Shown here in pieces: positions 16,309 through 23,942 of a stretch of DNA of 34,141 bases. The stretch's first letter is position 1; each line of letters opens with the position of its first letter. A program made the translations under genes and the position numbers. Location of the stretch: positions 1 through 34,141 of the forward strand of contig CAUHCN010000028.1 of the NCBI GenBank assembly GCA_959604825.1, in the 5' to 3' direction. Below the pieces are notes generated by a model. The model did no database searches. It was not told the origin of the DNA and worked only from the letters and a program-made list of their open reading frames with translations. This DNA is from an uncultured Collinsella sp. Its GTDB lineage: Bacteria > Actinomycetota > Coriobacteriia > Coriobacteriales > Coriobacteriaceae.

Positions 16309-17526
16309 ATGGATAGCGATGCCAAGCTGAACATCTTGATCGAGGCCTTGGCTGCTGCCGGGGCCTCGGCGTTGGCAATCGATGGGCGTGGACACGTGGC
16401 GATTTCGACCATGGATGATGCCGTGCTTGAGCAAGATGTCGCGGCATTTGTCGCCGAGCGCCTGGGACGCGTGGGCAACGGCACGCGCCTGGTGATGGGG
16501 CATGCGGGAGGGCGCTTGAGCCTCACGGTGCGTCCGGTCGCCAAGGAATACGGCGCGCTTTGGGTGGTCGTGGTCCGCGAGGTGCACGGTGTGGCGGCAC
16601 ACGCGGGTATTGAGTGGCTTAACGCAGATGAGGTCGAGGCACGCTACGAGGCAAGCGCGTATGGCATTGTCGAGGGTGCCGCTGCGGTCGCTGGCCCCGT
16701 CTGCGAAAGCTATGCCCGCGGCGTGCCCCTCATGTTGGAGGGCGAGCTGGGTGCTGGCCAGTCAGAGATTGCAGAACGCCTCTATCTGGATGGGCCTTAT
16801 GCTGACGAACCCTTTGTGTCCGTGGCGCTTGACGAGCTCACAGATCGCGGCTGGCGCCATCTGCTCAAAAGCTCGGAATCGCCGCTGTTCCAGGCAAGGC
16901 TGACCCTTTGTATTGGCGGCTGGCATGCACTTTCGCCGCAGCGTCTGCGCGAGCTTGTCTCTACGATGACCGACACGGCGCTGGCCGCGCGTTGCCATGT
17001 GGTTCTGACGGCAAACGATATGCCGGGCGGTGGCGAAAGCGATCAGGCCGCTTTTGTAACCGAGCGCTTGGCCTGCGCAGTAAGTGTGGCGCCCGCGATT
17101 GCCGAGCAGGGTGGCGCATCGAAAAAGGTTGCGCAGTATTTGTCGTATCTGTCAGATGTCTTTGGAACTGCCGCTCCGAGTATGTCCGAGGAGGCCGCCT
17201 CGACGCTTAACGGCTATCGCTGGCCACGCAACTATCTGCAGCTTCGCGAGGTCTCGGAACGACTCTATATATTAGTAGGGTCGGGTGTGGCGGAGCGCGC
17301 GGTGGCGGAGGAGGTGCTCGCCCAGGAGGATGTCATCAAAACCGCAACCTTTGGCGCTCCGACGCTCGACAGCGACCTGTATATCCTGCGTCCACTGGTC
17401 GATACCGAACGCGACATCGTGCGGCTGGTCGTAGGCTACCTTCAGGGCAACCGGACCCGCGCTGCCGAGGTGCTGGGGATAAGCCGCACGACCCTGTGGC
17501 GCTTGCTGAAAGACGACAACCGCTGA
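16309..17526 (+). CDS. Degenerate enhancer-binding-protein-like regulator with Fis-type HTH
   Basis: 405 residues. The N-terminal region of about 125 residues is a likely sensory part. A divergent AAA+-like central domain follows: the Walker-A-like GELGAGQSEIAERLY near 144-158 replaces the usual GxxGxGKE/S lysine with Gln, and the GAFTGA loop needed to contact sigma-54 is not found. The C-terminus is a clear Fis helix-turn-helix (NRTRAAEVLGISRTTLWRLL). The architecture matches sigma-54 activators, but key ATPase and sigma-contact elements are lost, so it probably acts as an ordinary DNA-binding regulator. No sigma-54 gene is in the window. The target is unknown; the next gene (17611) is co-directional, 84 bp downstream. 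Confidence 0.7.
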   Translation: MDSDAKLNILIEALAAAGASALAIDGRGHVAISTMDDAVLEQDVAAFVAERLGRVGNGTRLVMGHAGGRLSLTVRPVAKEYGALWVVVVREVHGVAAHAGIEWLNADEVEARYEASAYGIVEGAAAVAGPVCESYARGVPLMLEGELGAGQSEIAERLYLDGPYADEPFVSVALDELTDRGWRHLLKSSESPLFQARLTLCIGGWHALSPQRLRELVSTMTDTALAARCHVVLTANDMPGGGESDQAAFVTERLACAVSVAPAIAEQGGASKKVAQYLSYLSDVFGTAAPSMSEEAASTLNGYRWPRNYLQLREVSERLYILVGSGVAERAVAEEVLAQEDVIKTATFGAPTLDSDLYILRPLVDTERDIVRLVVGYLQGNRTRAAEVLGISRTTLWRLLKDDNR

Positions 17527-17537
17527 GCGAGGCGCCC

Positions 17538-17566
17538 GTGACCGCGTGCGGCGCGTGTGCTACAGT
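17538..17566 (+). promoter_or_regulatory. Candidate promoter of the basic membrane protein gene
   Basis: GTGACC (-35), a 17-bp spacer and TACAGT (-10), ending about 45 bp before ATG 17611. The match to consensus is moderate (4/6 each), but the spacing is ideal. Confidence 0.35.
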
Positions 17567-17610
17567 CCAAAGCAGTAATGTTTCGATTGCGTTACGGCGT
17601 GCGGGGGCGT

Positions 17611-18186
17611 ATGGCGGAGACTTCAAAACCAAACCGGAATAGACGGAGCGCGGCTCCAGTTAACCGCCGCACGACGTCCCGGACGTGGGGCAAGCGCGCG
17701 TCGGGGTTCGACGGTTCGTTCAAGCGCACCAAATACGGCTATCCTTCGGCAAGCGCTCGCTTGGCCATGCAGGCCGAGTCGTCGCTGCGGGGGCGCAAGC
17801 GCGTGGTGGGCTCTAAGCTCAAGCACGACGGAACGCTGGGCTATATCAGCCGCGGTGCGGCTCGCCGCAGTGGGCTCAATCCTGCTGGCTGGCATCGATA
17901 TGTGCCGATTGCAGTTGTTGTTGCGGTGGTTGTCATCGCGCTCGCGGCGCTTGGTTACGCCGGCGGCGGGGCCAATCTGGACGCAATGTTTAAGTCGCCC
18001 GAGCTCGCGCATGCAGGCACAGAAGTTGTCGAAGGCGTTCAGACCCAGACGGGCGTCGCGCCCCAGCGCGGTATCGTTGCGGCTGCCTCCACCATCGCCG
18101 ATGCGCAAAAGGACGAGGACGAACAAGACGACGGCGCCGAAACGACTCACACGAACGAAACGACGACAACTCCATCGGCAAGATAA
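17611..18186 (+). CDS. Hypothetical single-pass membrane protein with basic N-terminus
   Basis: 191 residues from ATG 17611, behind GGGGGC; upstream GTG/ATG starts in the same frame are less well supported. The first 100 or so residues are strongly basic (many Arg/Lys/Ser/Thr). One hydrophobic helix follows (about 107-129, IAVVVAVVVIALAALGYAG), then an acidic, Thr-rich tail rich in Asp/Glu. This suggests a cytoplasmic basic domain that could contact nucleic acid or the membrane, with a small extracellular tail. I do not recognise the family. Confidence 0.6.
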   Translation: MAETSKPNRNRRSAAPVNRRTTSRTWGKRASGFDGSFKRTKYGYPSASARLAMQAESSLRGRKRVVGSKLKHDGTLGYISRGAARRSGLNPAGWHRYVPIAVVVAVVVIALAALGYAGGGANLDAMFKSPELAHAGTEVVEGVQTQTGVAPQRGIVAAASTIADAQKDEDEQDDGAETTHTNETTTTPSAR

Positions 18187-18255
18187 GTTGCGAGCGGGAT
18201 AGCAAATTTGGGACGGGGCCTTTTGGCTGTCCAAGTGCCAGATGTCACCAGCGAC

Positions 18256-18331
18256 GCACCCGATGCCAGTCACCAACAGCGAGCGGCCCGCGTAGCGTCA
18301 GCGGGTCCGCCGTTCGTTAGAACGGCGGAAC
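18256..18331 (-). repeat. Dispersed repeat family 2 at the nitroreductase stop codon
   Basis: On the minus strand a 10-bp hairpin (arms 18306-18315 and 18320-18329) carries the nitroreductase stop codon in its loop. A GCTGACGCTACGC box follows, then a 29-bp box (18284 to 18256) nearly identical to 13949-13977. The 100-bp palindrome present in the glmS copy is absent. Confidence 0.6.
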
Positions 18332-18844
18332 ATACACCACGTTGTCGCGGCGGGGTTTGGCCCCGGGGAGTGCGTCCTCGGCGTAGCCCAGAATGCAGTT
18401 GCCCACACCGCGCAGACTTCCGTCGGTGGGTAGACCCCACTTGGCCAGCAGTTCCAGTCCCTCGGGTGAGTCAAAGACCTCGTGCGCGCGGTGGATCCAA
18501 CACGAATCGACGCCCAGCGCATAGGCTGCGTTGAGCAGGTTGCCCATGGCGAGCGAGCCGTCTTCCAGGTGCGTGGGCACACTGCGGTCGACGAGCACCA
18601 CCACAACGGTTTTGGCGCCGTAGAAGGGATCTCCCTCGCTGCCCATAACTTGGGCGTTGAGCTGCGAGAGGCGCTCGACGGTTGCGGGGTCGGTAACGGC
18701 GACGAACGTGACCGGCTGACGTCCCATGCCGCTGGGCGCGTACTGGCCTGCCTCGATAATGCGTGCGAGCTTTTCTGCCTCGACGGGGCGATCGCTGTAG
18801 TTACGGCAGCTGCGGCGATGGATGAGCGCTTCGATGGTCTCCAT
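18317..18844 (-). CDS. Nitroreductase-family protein
   Basis: 175 residues, a compact FMN-dependent nitroreductase fold. The N-terminal IHRRSCRNYSDRPVE motif (about 8-22) binds the FMN phosphate, APSGMGRQPV near 36-45 is the usual second signature, and GVDSCWIHRAHEVF and GVGNCILGYA are typical later blocks. Ribosome site AGGAGG precedes the start. Such enzymes reduce nitroaromatics, quinones or flavins with NAD(P)H; the true substrate is unknown. It is monocistronic. Its stop codon lies in the loop of a repeat-family hairpin. Confidence 0.88.
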   Translation of the reverse strand: METIEALIHRRSCRNYSDRPVEAEKLARIIEAGQYAPSGMGRQPVTFVAVTDPATVERLSQLNAQVMGSEGDPFYGAKTVVVVLVDRSVPTHLEDGSLAMGNLLNAAYALGVDSCWIHRAHEVFDSPEGLELLAKWGLPTDGSLRGVGNCILGYAEDALPGAKPRRDNVVYVPPF

Positions 18845-18923
18845 GTGTCCTCCTGACGTTGGTTTCGATGCCTCGTTCTTACCCGCCGAACCAAAACCGT
18901 AATCGCGCCGTCGGCCTCAAACA

Positions 18924-18957
18924 ATGCAAGCCACCAATCGGAAAAGTTGGCTTGCAT
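18924..18957. promoter_or_regulatory. 10-bp inverted repeat upstream of the nitroreductase gene
   Basis: ATGCAAGCCA and TGGCTTGCAT form perfect arms with a 14-bp spacer, about 80 bp upstream of the nitroreductase start codon. It may be an operator, or a hairpin in the 18.85-19.13 kb intergenic region, which has no gene. Confidence 0.35.
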
Positions 18958-18995
18958 AAAACTGGGCCAGAATGTGATAAACCGGTGGGATGATT

Positions 18996-19099
18996 AAACG
19001 TTTTATCCCGTCTACCCTGCGGTTTTTTACCACTTGCCTAAATGATGCGCGCATAAGCTCTGATAAAGGTTTTACTAAAGGAGTACCAACGTTTATCAG
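18996..19099 (+). promoter_or_regulatory. Promoter/operator region of the small protein gene
   Basis: AAACGTTTTATCC (18996-19008) recurs exactly at 25622-25634 before ilvE and contains the CG-centred palindrome AAACGTTT typical of LacI-family operators. Further on, CTGATAAA (19060-19067) and TTTATCAG (19092-19099) form a perfect 8-bp inverted repeat flanking a GGAG box. The repeated core suggests a shared regulator. Confidence 0.3.
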
Positions 19100-19134
19100 C
19101 GCGCCATGGTGGCGCCGGGCCAGGAGGTAACATC

Positions 19135-19425
19135 ATGTTCCAGGCTGGAGATGTCGTCGAGACCGACTTCGAAGGATTTCTGAAGCTGCTGCGTTCCAAG
19201 ACGCGCGCTTTCGTGTCGATCAACGATCACGAGTACTACATCACGCACACCGATGGCTATTGGCGTGTTCAGGATTGCGAGGCCCTCAACGATAAGGGCC
19301 ACTTTACTGACTGCTCCGAGCTGGTCAACACGGTCTGCGAGGTCGTCGAACTGCCGTGGATCTGTGGCAAGAGCCTGCACGACAGCTTCTCGGGCGCCAC
19401 GGTCTACGAGGCCGTCGCTGCGTAA
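19135..19425 (+). CDS. Small conserved-looking hypothetical protein
   Basis: 96 residues, acidic, with no signal peptide or membrane helix. The ribosome site CCAGGAGGTAAC is excellent and an intrinsic terminator follows, so this is a real monocistronic gene. The sequence has three cysteines and an aromatic-rich middle (HEYYITHTDGYWRV). I do not recognise a family. The start codon is clear from the ribosome site. Confidence 0.75.
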   Translation: MFQAGDVVETDFEGFLKLLRSKTRAFVSINDHEYYITHTDGYWRVQDCEALNDKGHFTDCSELVNTVCEVVELPWICGKSLHDSFSGATVYEAVAA

Positions 19426-19451
19426 CGGCCAACAATCGATATTTTCTTGCA

Positions 19452-19486
19452 ACCGCCGGCGCCGCCCCCGCGCCGGCGGTCTTTTT
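19452..19486 (+). terminator. Intrinsic terminator after the small protein gene
   Basis: An 11-bp GC stem (19452-19462 with 19470-19480), a 7-nt loop and a CTTTTTG tail. Confidence 0.88.
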
Positions 19487-19528
19487 GTCGATATGCCTAT
19501 GTAGAGCTGACCATATATAACGAGCTTA

Positions 19529-19585
19529 TTGACGATAGTCAAAACTCGGACTAATGTAGAGATGTAAATTGGTCAAAACTCGGAC
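19529..19585 (+). promoter_or_regulatory. MarR-operon promoter with doubled operator
   Basis: TTGACG (-35, 19529-19534) and TAATGT (-10, 19552-19557) are 17 bp apart. GTCAAAACTCGGAC fills the spacer (19538-19551; with its flanks it forms TAGTC-N8-GACTA) and is repeated exactly at 19572-19585, just downstream of the expected start site. Binding of the MarR protein here would block RNA polymerase, giving autorepression of the MarR-ABC operon. Confidence 0.7.
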
Positions 19586-19603
19586 AATCGAATGGTGGGA
19601 TAG

Positions 19604-20104
19604 ATGAATAGTGCGGTTACGCTGGTCGATTTCGACCGGATGCTCAATGGACTCGACCATATCTATTCGGAGTTCTCGCGCGCCTGCGGTCTTTCGGATT
19701 GCGCCTATTGGATGCTCGTCGACACGAGTGCAGCGGGTGGAAGCGTTGCCGTGAGTCGGCTGACGAGTGAATGGTTCTACAGCAAACAGACCATCAATTC
19801 GGCAATCAAGACGCTTAGGGCGCGAGGGCTTGCGACGTTGGAGTTTGCCGAGGGCAGTCGTAAGAACAAGGTTGTGCGACTGACCGCAGAAGGTATGCAG
19901 TTTGCCAAGCGCTACGCGTTGCCGGCGCAAAAAGCCGAGCAACAGGCATTCGAGGCGCTCGAGCCGTGGGAACAGCGCGAGATCATGCGCTTGGTCGGTA
20001 AGTTCTCCCATGTTCTTAACGAAGAGTGCGAGGCATTTAAACGGCAAGTTGCCGCCGAGAACGAGGCTGACGATAAGGGCGAGGGGGAGACATGCGACTC
20101 TTAA
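19604..20104 (+). CDS. MarR-family transcriptional regulator
   Basis: 166 residues. A winged helix-turn-helix core (VSRLTSEWFYSKQTINSAIKTL, then GLATLEFAEGSRKNKVVRLT with the beta wing) sits between N- and C-terminal dimerisation helices. The gene overlaps the following ABC transporter start by 13 bp, so it is the first gene of that operon. MarR proteins in this position commonly sense toxic compounds and derepress an exporter. The doubled operator in the promoter supports autoregulation. The inducer is unknown. Confidence 0.88.
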   Translation: MNSAVTLVDFDRMLNGLDHIYSEFSRACGLSDCAYWMLVDTSAAGGSVAVSRLTSEWFYSKQTINSAIKTLRARGLATLEFAEGSRKNKVVRLTAEGMQFAKRYALPAQKAEQQAFEALEPWEQREIMRLVGKFSHVLNEECEAFKRQVAAENEADDKGEGETCDS

Positions 20105-21828
20105 TGAGGTTTATGAGGCCGTACCGCGGTCTGATCGCGGTGACGCTGCTGGTGCTGCTAATCGACAACGTCGGTACGCTGCTCGTGCCCACGATGTTGG
20201 CGAACATGGTCAACACGGGCATCACGACGGGCGACGTCGATTACATCTTGCGCAACGGTCTGTACATGCTCATCGCGACCGGCATGGCCAGCGGTGGTGC
20301 GGTGCTGGGCTGTTATCTTTCGGCCCGCCTGGCGGCCAACGTGGCCTGCGATATCCGCAACGCCGTGTACGACAAATCGCTCGAGCTGTCCGCCAGCGAC
20401 TTTGAGCGCTTTGGCACGGGTTCGATGATCACGCGCTCGCTCAACGACATCAACGTGATCCAGCAAGCGATCCTGCAGACGATTCAGCTGGTGCTGCCGG
20501 TACCGTTCTTGGCCGTGGCGGGCATCATCTTTGCCTGGTTTATCGATCCTGCCATGGGCACGCTGCTGGGCGTGGTCGTTGCGATCGTGCTGGTGGCGGC
20601 GGTCTTTACGGTGGCTAACGCCGCGCCGATTTTTATGCGCCTTCAGAGCTTTATCGACCGCATGAACGTGGTGCTGCGCGAGAACATCGTGGGCGTGCGC
20701 GTCATCCGCGCATTTAACAAGGAGCGCCACGAGGAGCAGCGCCTGGACGAGGTGTTTAGCGATTACGCGGCCAACGCCATCAAGGTCAACCACCTGTTTG
20801 TGGGCCTCGATAGCTCCAGCTTCTTTCTGATGAACATCGCCGAGGTGGCGGTGCTGTGGGTGGGCGGCAACCGCGTGGGCGTCCATGCCATGCAAATCGG
20901 CAGCATCTCGGCCGTGCTGGAGTACGCGATTCTGATCCTGTTCTTTGTGATGATGGCGCAGATGGTGGTGCTGACGCTTCCGCGCGCCGCGGCGTGCCTC
21001 AACCGTGCGCAGCAGGTGCTCGAAATCGAGCCGAGCATTGTGGACGGCAAGGCTACGCTGGGCAACGGGGCGCCTGAGTCCGCAGACGGCGCCGACGCGG
21101 TGGCCGTGTTCGACCACATGTCGTTCCGTTTTGACGATGCCGACGAGGACACCCTGTGCAACCTGAGTTTTGCCTGCCGCCGTGGACAGACGACCGCGAT
21201 CGTGGGCTCAACGGGCTCGGGCAAGTCAACGGTGGCCAAACTCTTGCTTCGCTTCCACGATGCCACGAAGGGCGCCATTCGCCTGAACGGCGTCGATCTG
21301 CGCGACCTTTCGCAAGACGACATCCGCGGGCGTATCGCCTATGTGCCGCAGAAGGCATGGCTGTTCTCGGGTACCGTGGCAAGCAATCTGCGCTTTGGTA
21401 ACGAGGGTGCGACCGAGGCTGACATGCTCCATGCGCTCCAGGTTGCCCAGAGCACCTTTGTACTCGATCAACCGCAGGGGCTCGACACTCCGGTGGCGCA
21501 GGGCGGTACGAACTTTTCGGGCGGCCAGCGCCAGCGTTTGGCAATCGCCCGCGCACTCATGAAGCGCGCCGACCTGTATATCTTCGACGACAGTTTTTCA
21601 GCCCTGGACTTTAAGACCGATGCGGCACTGCGCCATGCGCTGCAGGACGAGACGTGCGATGCCGCGGTGCTCATCATCGCCCAGCGCATCTCGACTATTT
21701 TGCATGCCGATCAGATCGTGGTGCTCAAGGACGGCGAGATCGTGGGCCTGGGCACGCACGACGAGCTCATGGAAACCTGCGAGGTGTACCGCGCTATCGC
21801 GGAATCGCAGATGAAGGGAGGTGAGTAG
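20092..21828 (+). CDS. ABC exporter, half-transporter with degenerate ATP site
   Basis: 578 residues. The N-terminal six-helix exporter domain covers about residues 1-310, the nucleotide-binding domain about 335-575. Walker A is GSTGSGKST (near 371) and the signature is FSGGQ. Walker B is IFDDSFSALD (near 498), where the catalytic glutamate is Asp, and the switch histidine is Gln (AQRIST, near 530). These two substitutions mark the TM287/BmrC-like partner of heterodimeric exporters, whose own site is degenerate. It pairs with the next gene product. The function is probably export of drugs, lipids or peptides; the substrate is not readable. Start at ATG 20092, overlapping the MarR gene. Confidence 0.92.
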   Translation: MRLLMRFMRPYRGLIAVTLLVLLIDNVGTLLVPTMLANMVNTGITTGDVDYILRNGLYMLIATGMASGGAVLGCYLSARLAANVACDIRNAVYDKSLELSASDFERFGTGSMITRSLNDINVIQQAILQTIQLVLPVPFLAVAGIIFAWFIDPAMGTLLGVVVAIVLVAAVFTVANAAPIFMRLQSFIDRMNVVLRENIVGVRVIRAFNKERHEEQRLDEVFSDYAANAIKVNHLFVGLDSSSFFLMNIAEVAVLWVGGNRVGVHAMQIGSISAVLEYAILILFFVMMAQMVVLTLPRAAACLNRAQQVLEIEPSIVDGKATLGNGAPESADGADAVAVFDHMSFRFDDADEDTLCNLSFACRRGQTTAIVGSTGSGKSTVAKLLLRFHDATKGAIRLNGVDLRDLSQDDIRGRIAYVPQKAWLFSGTVASNLRFGNEGATEADMLHALQVAQSTFVLDQPQGLDTPVAQGGTNFSGGQRQRLAIARALMKRADLYIFDDSFSALDFKTDAALRHALQDETCDAAVLIIAQRISTILHADQIVVLKDGEIVGLGTHDELMETCEVYRAIAESQMKGGE

Positions 21829-21829
21829 C

Positions 21830-23830
21830 ATGACCGATGAGCTCAAGAAGCAGGGCATCGCCGATGACGCCGCGGTTGCAGAGACAGTCGAGGAGACGGG
21901 CGCCACGCCCGGCCTGGACGAAGCCGCCAAGGCGGCGGAGCGCGAGGCTCGCCGCCAGGCGCTCTACGAGGAAAACGAGCGCGCCGAGGACGAGCGCGCC
22001 CGCGCCGAGGCAGAGCGCATGCGCGACGTTGATGACGAGGACGAGGACGAGACGCCCCGCGACACCTGGGCGACGGTGCGCCGCCTGTGGAGCGAGGCCG
22101 CCGGCGACCATTGGCGCTTCTATATCGTGTTCGCGAGCATTGTGTTCTATGCCATCTTTAACACCGCTGCGCCGGCATATAGTGCCCGCGTGATCGATGA
22201 GCTGTGGGGGCACATGAAGGTGGCGTTTGCCAACAACACTACCTTCAGTATTACCTGGGAGAACTGCGGCAGGACCATCTTCATCTACTTTATGATCTGG
22301 ACCGCCGCCGCCTCGTTCTACGCACTCCAGAGCTTTTTGATGTCGAGCGTTGCCGAGCGCCTCAACCTGCGCCTACGCAACCGCATCGCACAAAAGCTCA
22401 ACCGCCTGCCGCTTGCCTACTTTGACGCGCATCGTCCCGGCGAGGTCGTCAGCCGCGCGACCAACGACTTGGACAAGATGTCCGAGAGTATGCAGCGCGG
22501 ATTGCTGCAGCTGCTGGTGTCGATCGGTACCGTAGTGGGCGCCGTGAGCGTGATGTTCGTGTTTAGCGTGCCGCTCACGCTCGTCTTTTTGTTCTTTACG
22601 GCGCTTTCGCTGCTGGTGACGAAGGTCGTGTCGCGCCGCACGCACGATGTGACGGGCGAGCGCCAGGAGTGGGTATCCAAGATTACGAGTGCGGTCGAGG
22701 AGGGCTACTCGGGCCGTCTGGTGATCCGTGCGTTTAACCGCGAGCGCCAGAGCTCTGCCGAGGTACACGAGGCTTCGAAGGAGCTGGCGCGCGTGAGCAC
22801 CAAGGCCGACTTTATGATTAACGCCGTCGGCCCTGCGGTGCGCTTTATCGGCCGTTTGGCGCAGATCGTGATTGCGCTGGTGGGCTGCAGCATGCTGGTT
22901 GCCGGGCATATGACCGTCGGCGTGTTCCAGGCGTTCTTCCAGTTTATCTACGAGGCGTCCGAACCCATGACGCAGTTGTCGTTTACCTTTAACTCGCTGC
23001 AGAGCGCGCTGGCGAGCGCAGAGCGCGTGTTCGACCTGCTCGATGAGCCCGAGATGGAGGCCGATCCGCAGCCGGGCGAGGCTGCCAAGCTGCCGGGCAA
23101 GGTGGAGGGCCGCGTCGCTTTTGAGCACGTGCGCTTTGGCTATGCGCCCGACAAGCCGCTCATGCGCGACGTGTCGTTTGCCGCCGAGCCGGGTCAGAAG
23201 ATCGCCGTGGTGGGAACCACGGGTGCGGGTAAGACCACGCTCATCAATCTGCTCATGCGCTTCTACGAGATCGACGGCGGCCGCATTACCCTCGACGGTG
23301 TGGACACGAGCCGCATGGACCGCGGCGAGCTGCGCCAGCAGTTTGGCATGGTGTTGCAGGACGCCTGGCTGTTCGATGGCACCATTGCCGAGAACATCGC
23401 CTATGGCTGTCCCGAGGCGACGCGCGAGGAGATTGTCGCGGCCGCACGTGCCGCTCAGGTCGACTTCTTTGTGCGCACTATGCCGCAGGGCTACGACACA
23501 CGGGTGGCTAACGATGCCGAGAGCATCAGCCAGGGCCAACGTCAGCTGCTGACCATCGCGCGCGTGCTGCTCAACAACCCGGCGATCCTCATCCTGGACG
23601 AGGCGACGTCGAGCGTGGACACGCGCACCGAGCTTGCCATCGGCCACGCCATGGACGCGCTCATGCGCGGGCGCACGAGCTTTGTGATCGCGCACCGTCT
23701 GTCGACGATCGTCGATGCCGACCTCATCCTGGTCATGGATCACGGCAATATCATCGAGCAGGGTACGCACAAGGAGCTGCTGGCTGCCGAGGGCGCTTAC
23801 GCCGACCTCTACCTAAGCCAGTTCGCATAA
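21830..23830 (+). CDS. ABC exporter, catalytic half-transporter (partner)
   Basis: 666 residues from ATG 21830, behind GGGAGG; the start lies one base after the stop of the upstream partner. An unusual charged extension of about 75 residues (Glu/Arg/Ala-rich, likely coiled coil) precedes the six-helix domain. The nucleotide-binding domain has Walker A GTTGAGKTT (near 461), signature SQGQ (near 565), Walker B LILDEATSSVD with the catalytic Glu (near 592) and H-loop AHRLST (near 621). SQGQ together with canonical catalytic residues is the TM288-type partner signature. The two halves should form one heterodimeric exporter controlled by the MarR protein. Confidence 0.93.
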   Translation: MTDELKKQGIADDAAVAETVEETGATPGLDEAAKAAEREARRQALYEENERAEDERARAEAERMRDVDDEDEDETPRDTWATVRRLWSEAAGDHWRFYIVFASIVFYAIFNTAAPAYSARVIDELWGHMKVAFANNTTFSITWENCGRTIFIYFMIWTAAASFYALQSFLMSSVAERLNLRLRNRIAQKLNRLPLAYFDAHRPGEVVSRATNDLDKMSESMQRGLLQLLVSIGTVVGAVSVMFVFSVPLTLVFLFFTALSLLVTKVVSRRTHDVTGERQEWVSKITSAVEEGYSGRLVIRAFNRERQSSAEVHEASKELARVSTKADFMINAVGPAVRFIGRLAQIVIALVGCSMLVAGHMTVGVFQAFFQFIYEASEPMTQLSFTFNSLQSALASAERVFDLLDEPEMEADPQPGEAAKLPGKVEGRVAFEHVRFGYAPDKPLMRDVSFAAEPGQKIAVVGTTGAGKTTLINLLMRFYEIDGGRITLDGVDTSRMDRGELRQQFGMVLQDAWLFDGTIAENIAYGCPEATREEIVAAARAAQVDFFVRTMPQGYDTRVANDAESISQGQRQLLTIARVLLNNPAILILDEATSSVDTRTELAIGHAMDALMRGRTSFVIAHRLSTIVDADLILVMDHGNIIEQGTHKELLAAEGAYADLYLSQFA

Positions 23831-23868
23831 GGTGACAAAGGGGCAGTCCCGCATGTCGCATCGAAAAG

Positions 23869-23905
23869 AAGGCGCGCCGGGGGCGGATTCCCTGGCGCGC
23901 CTTTT
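23869..23905 (+). terminator. Intrinsic terminator after the ABC exporter operon
   Basis: A 10-bp stem (23869-23878 with 23894-23903), a 15-nt loop, and TTTT at the end. It separates the operon from the convergent serine acetyltransferase gene. Confidence 0.75.
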
Positions 23906-23942
23906 GCGTCGGTGCCGATGTTGTTTTGTGCCGCTCGCGTTC

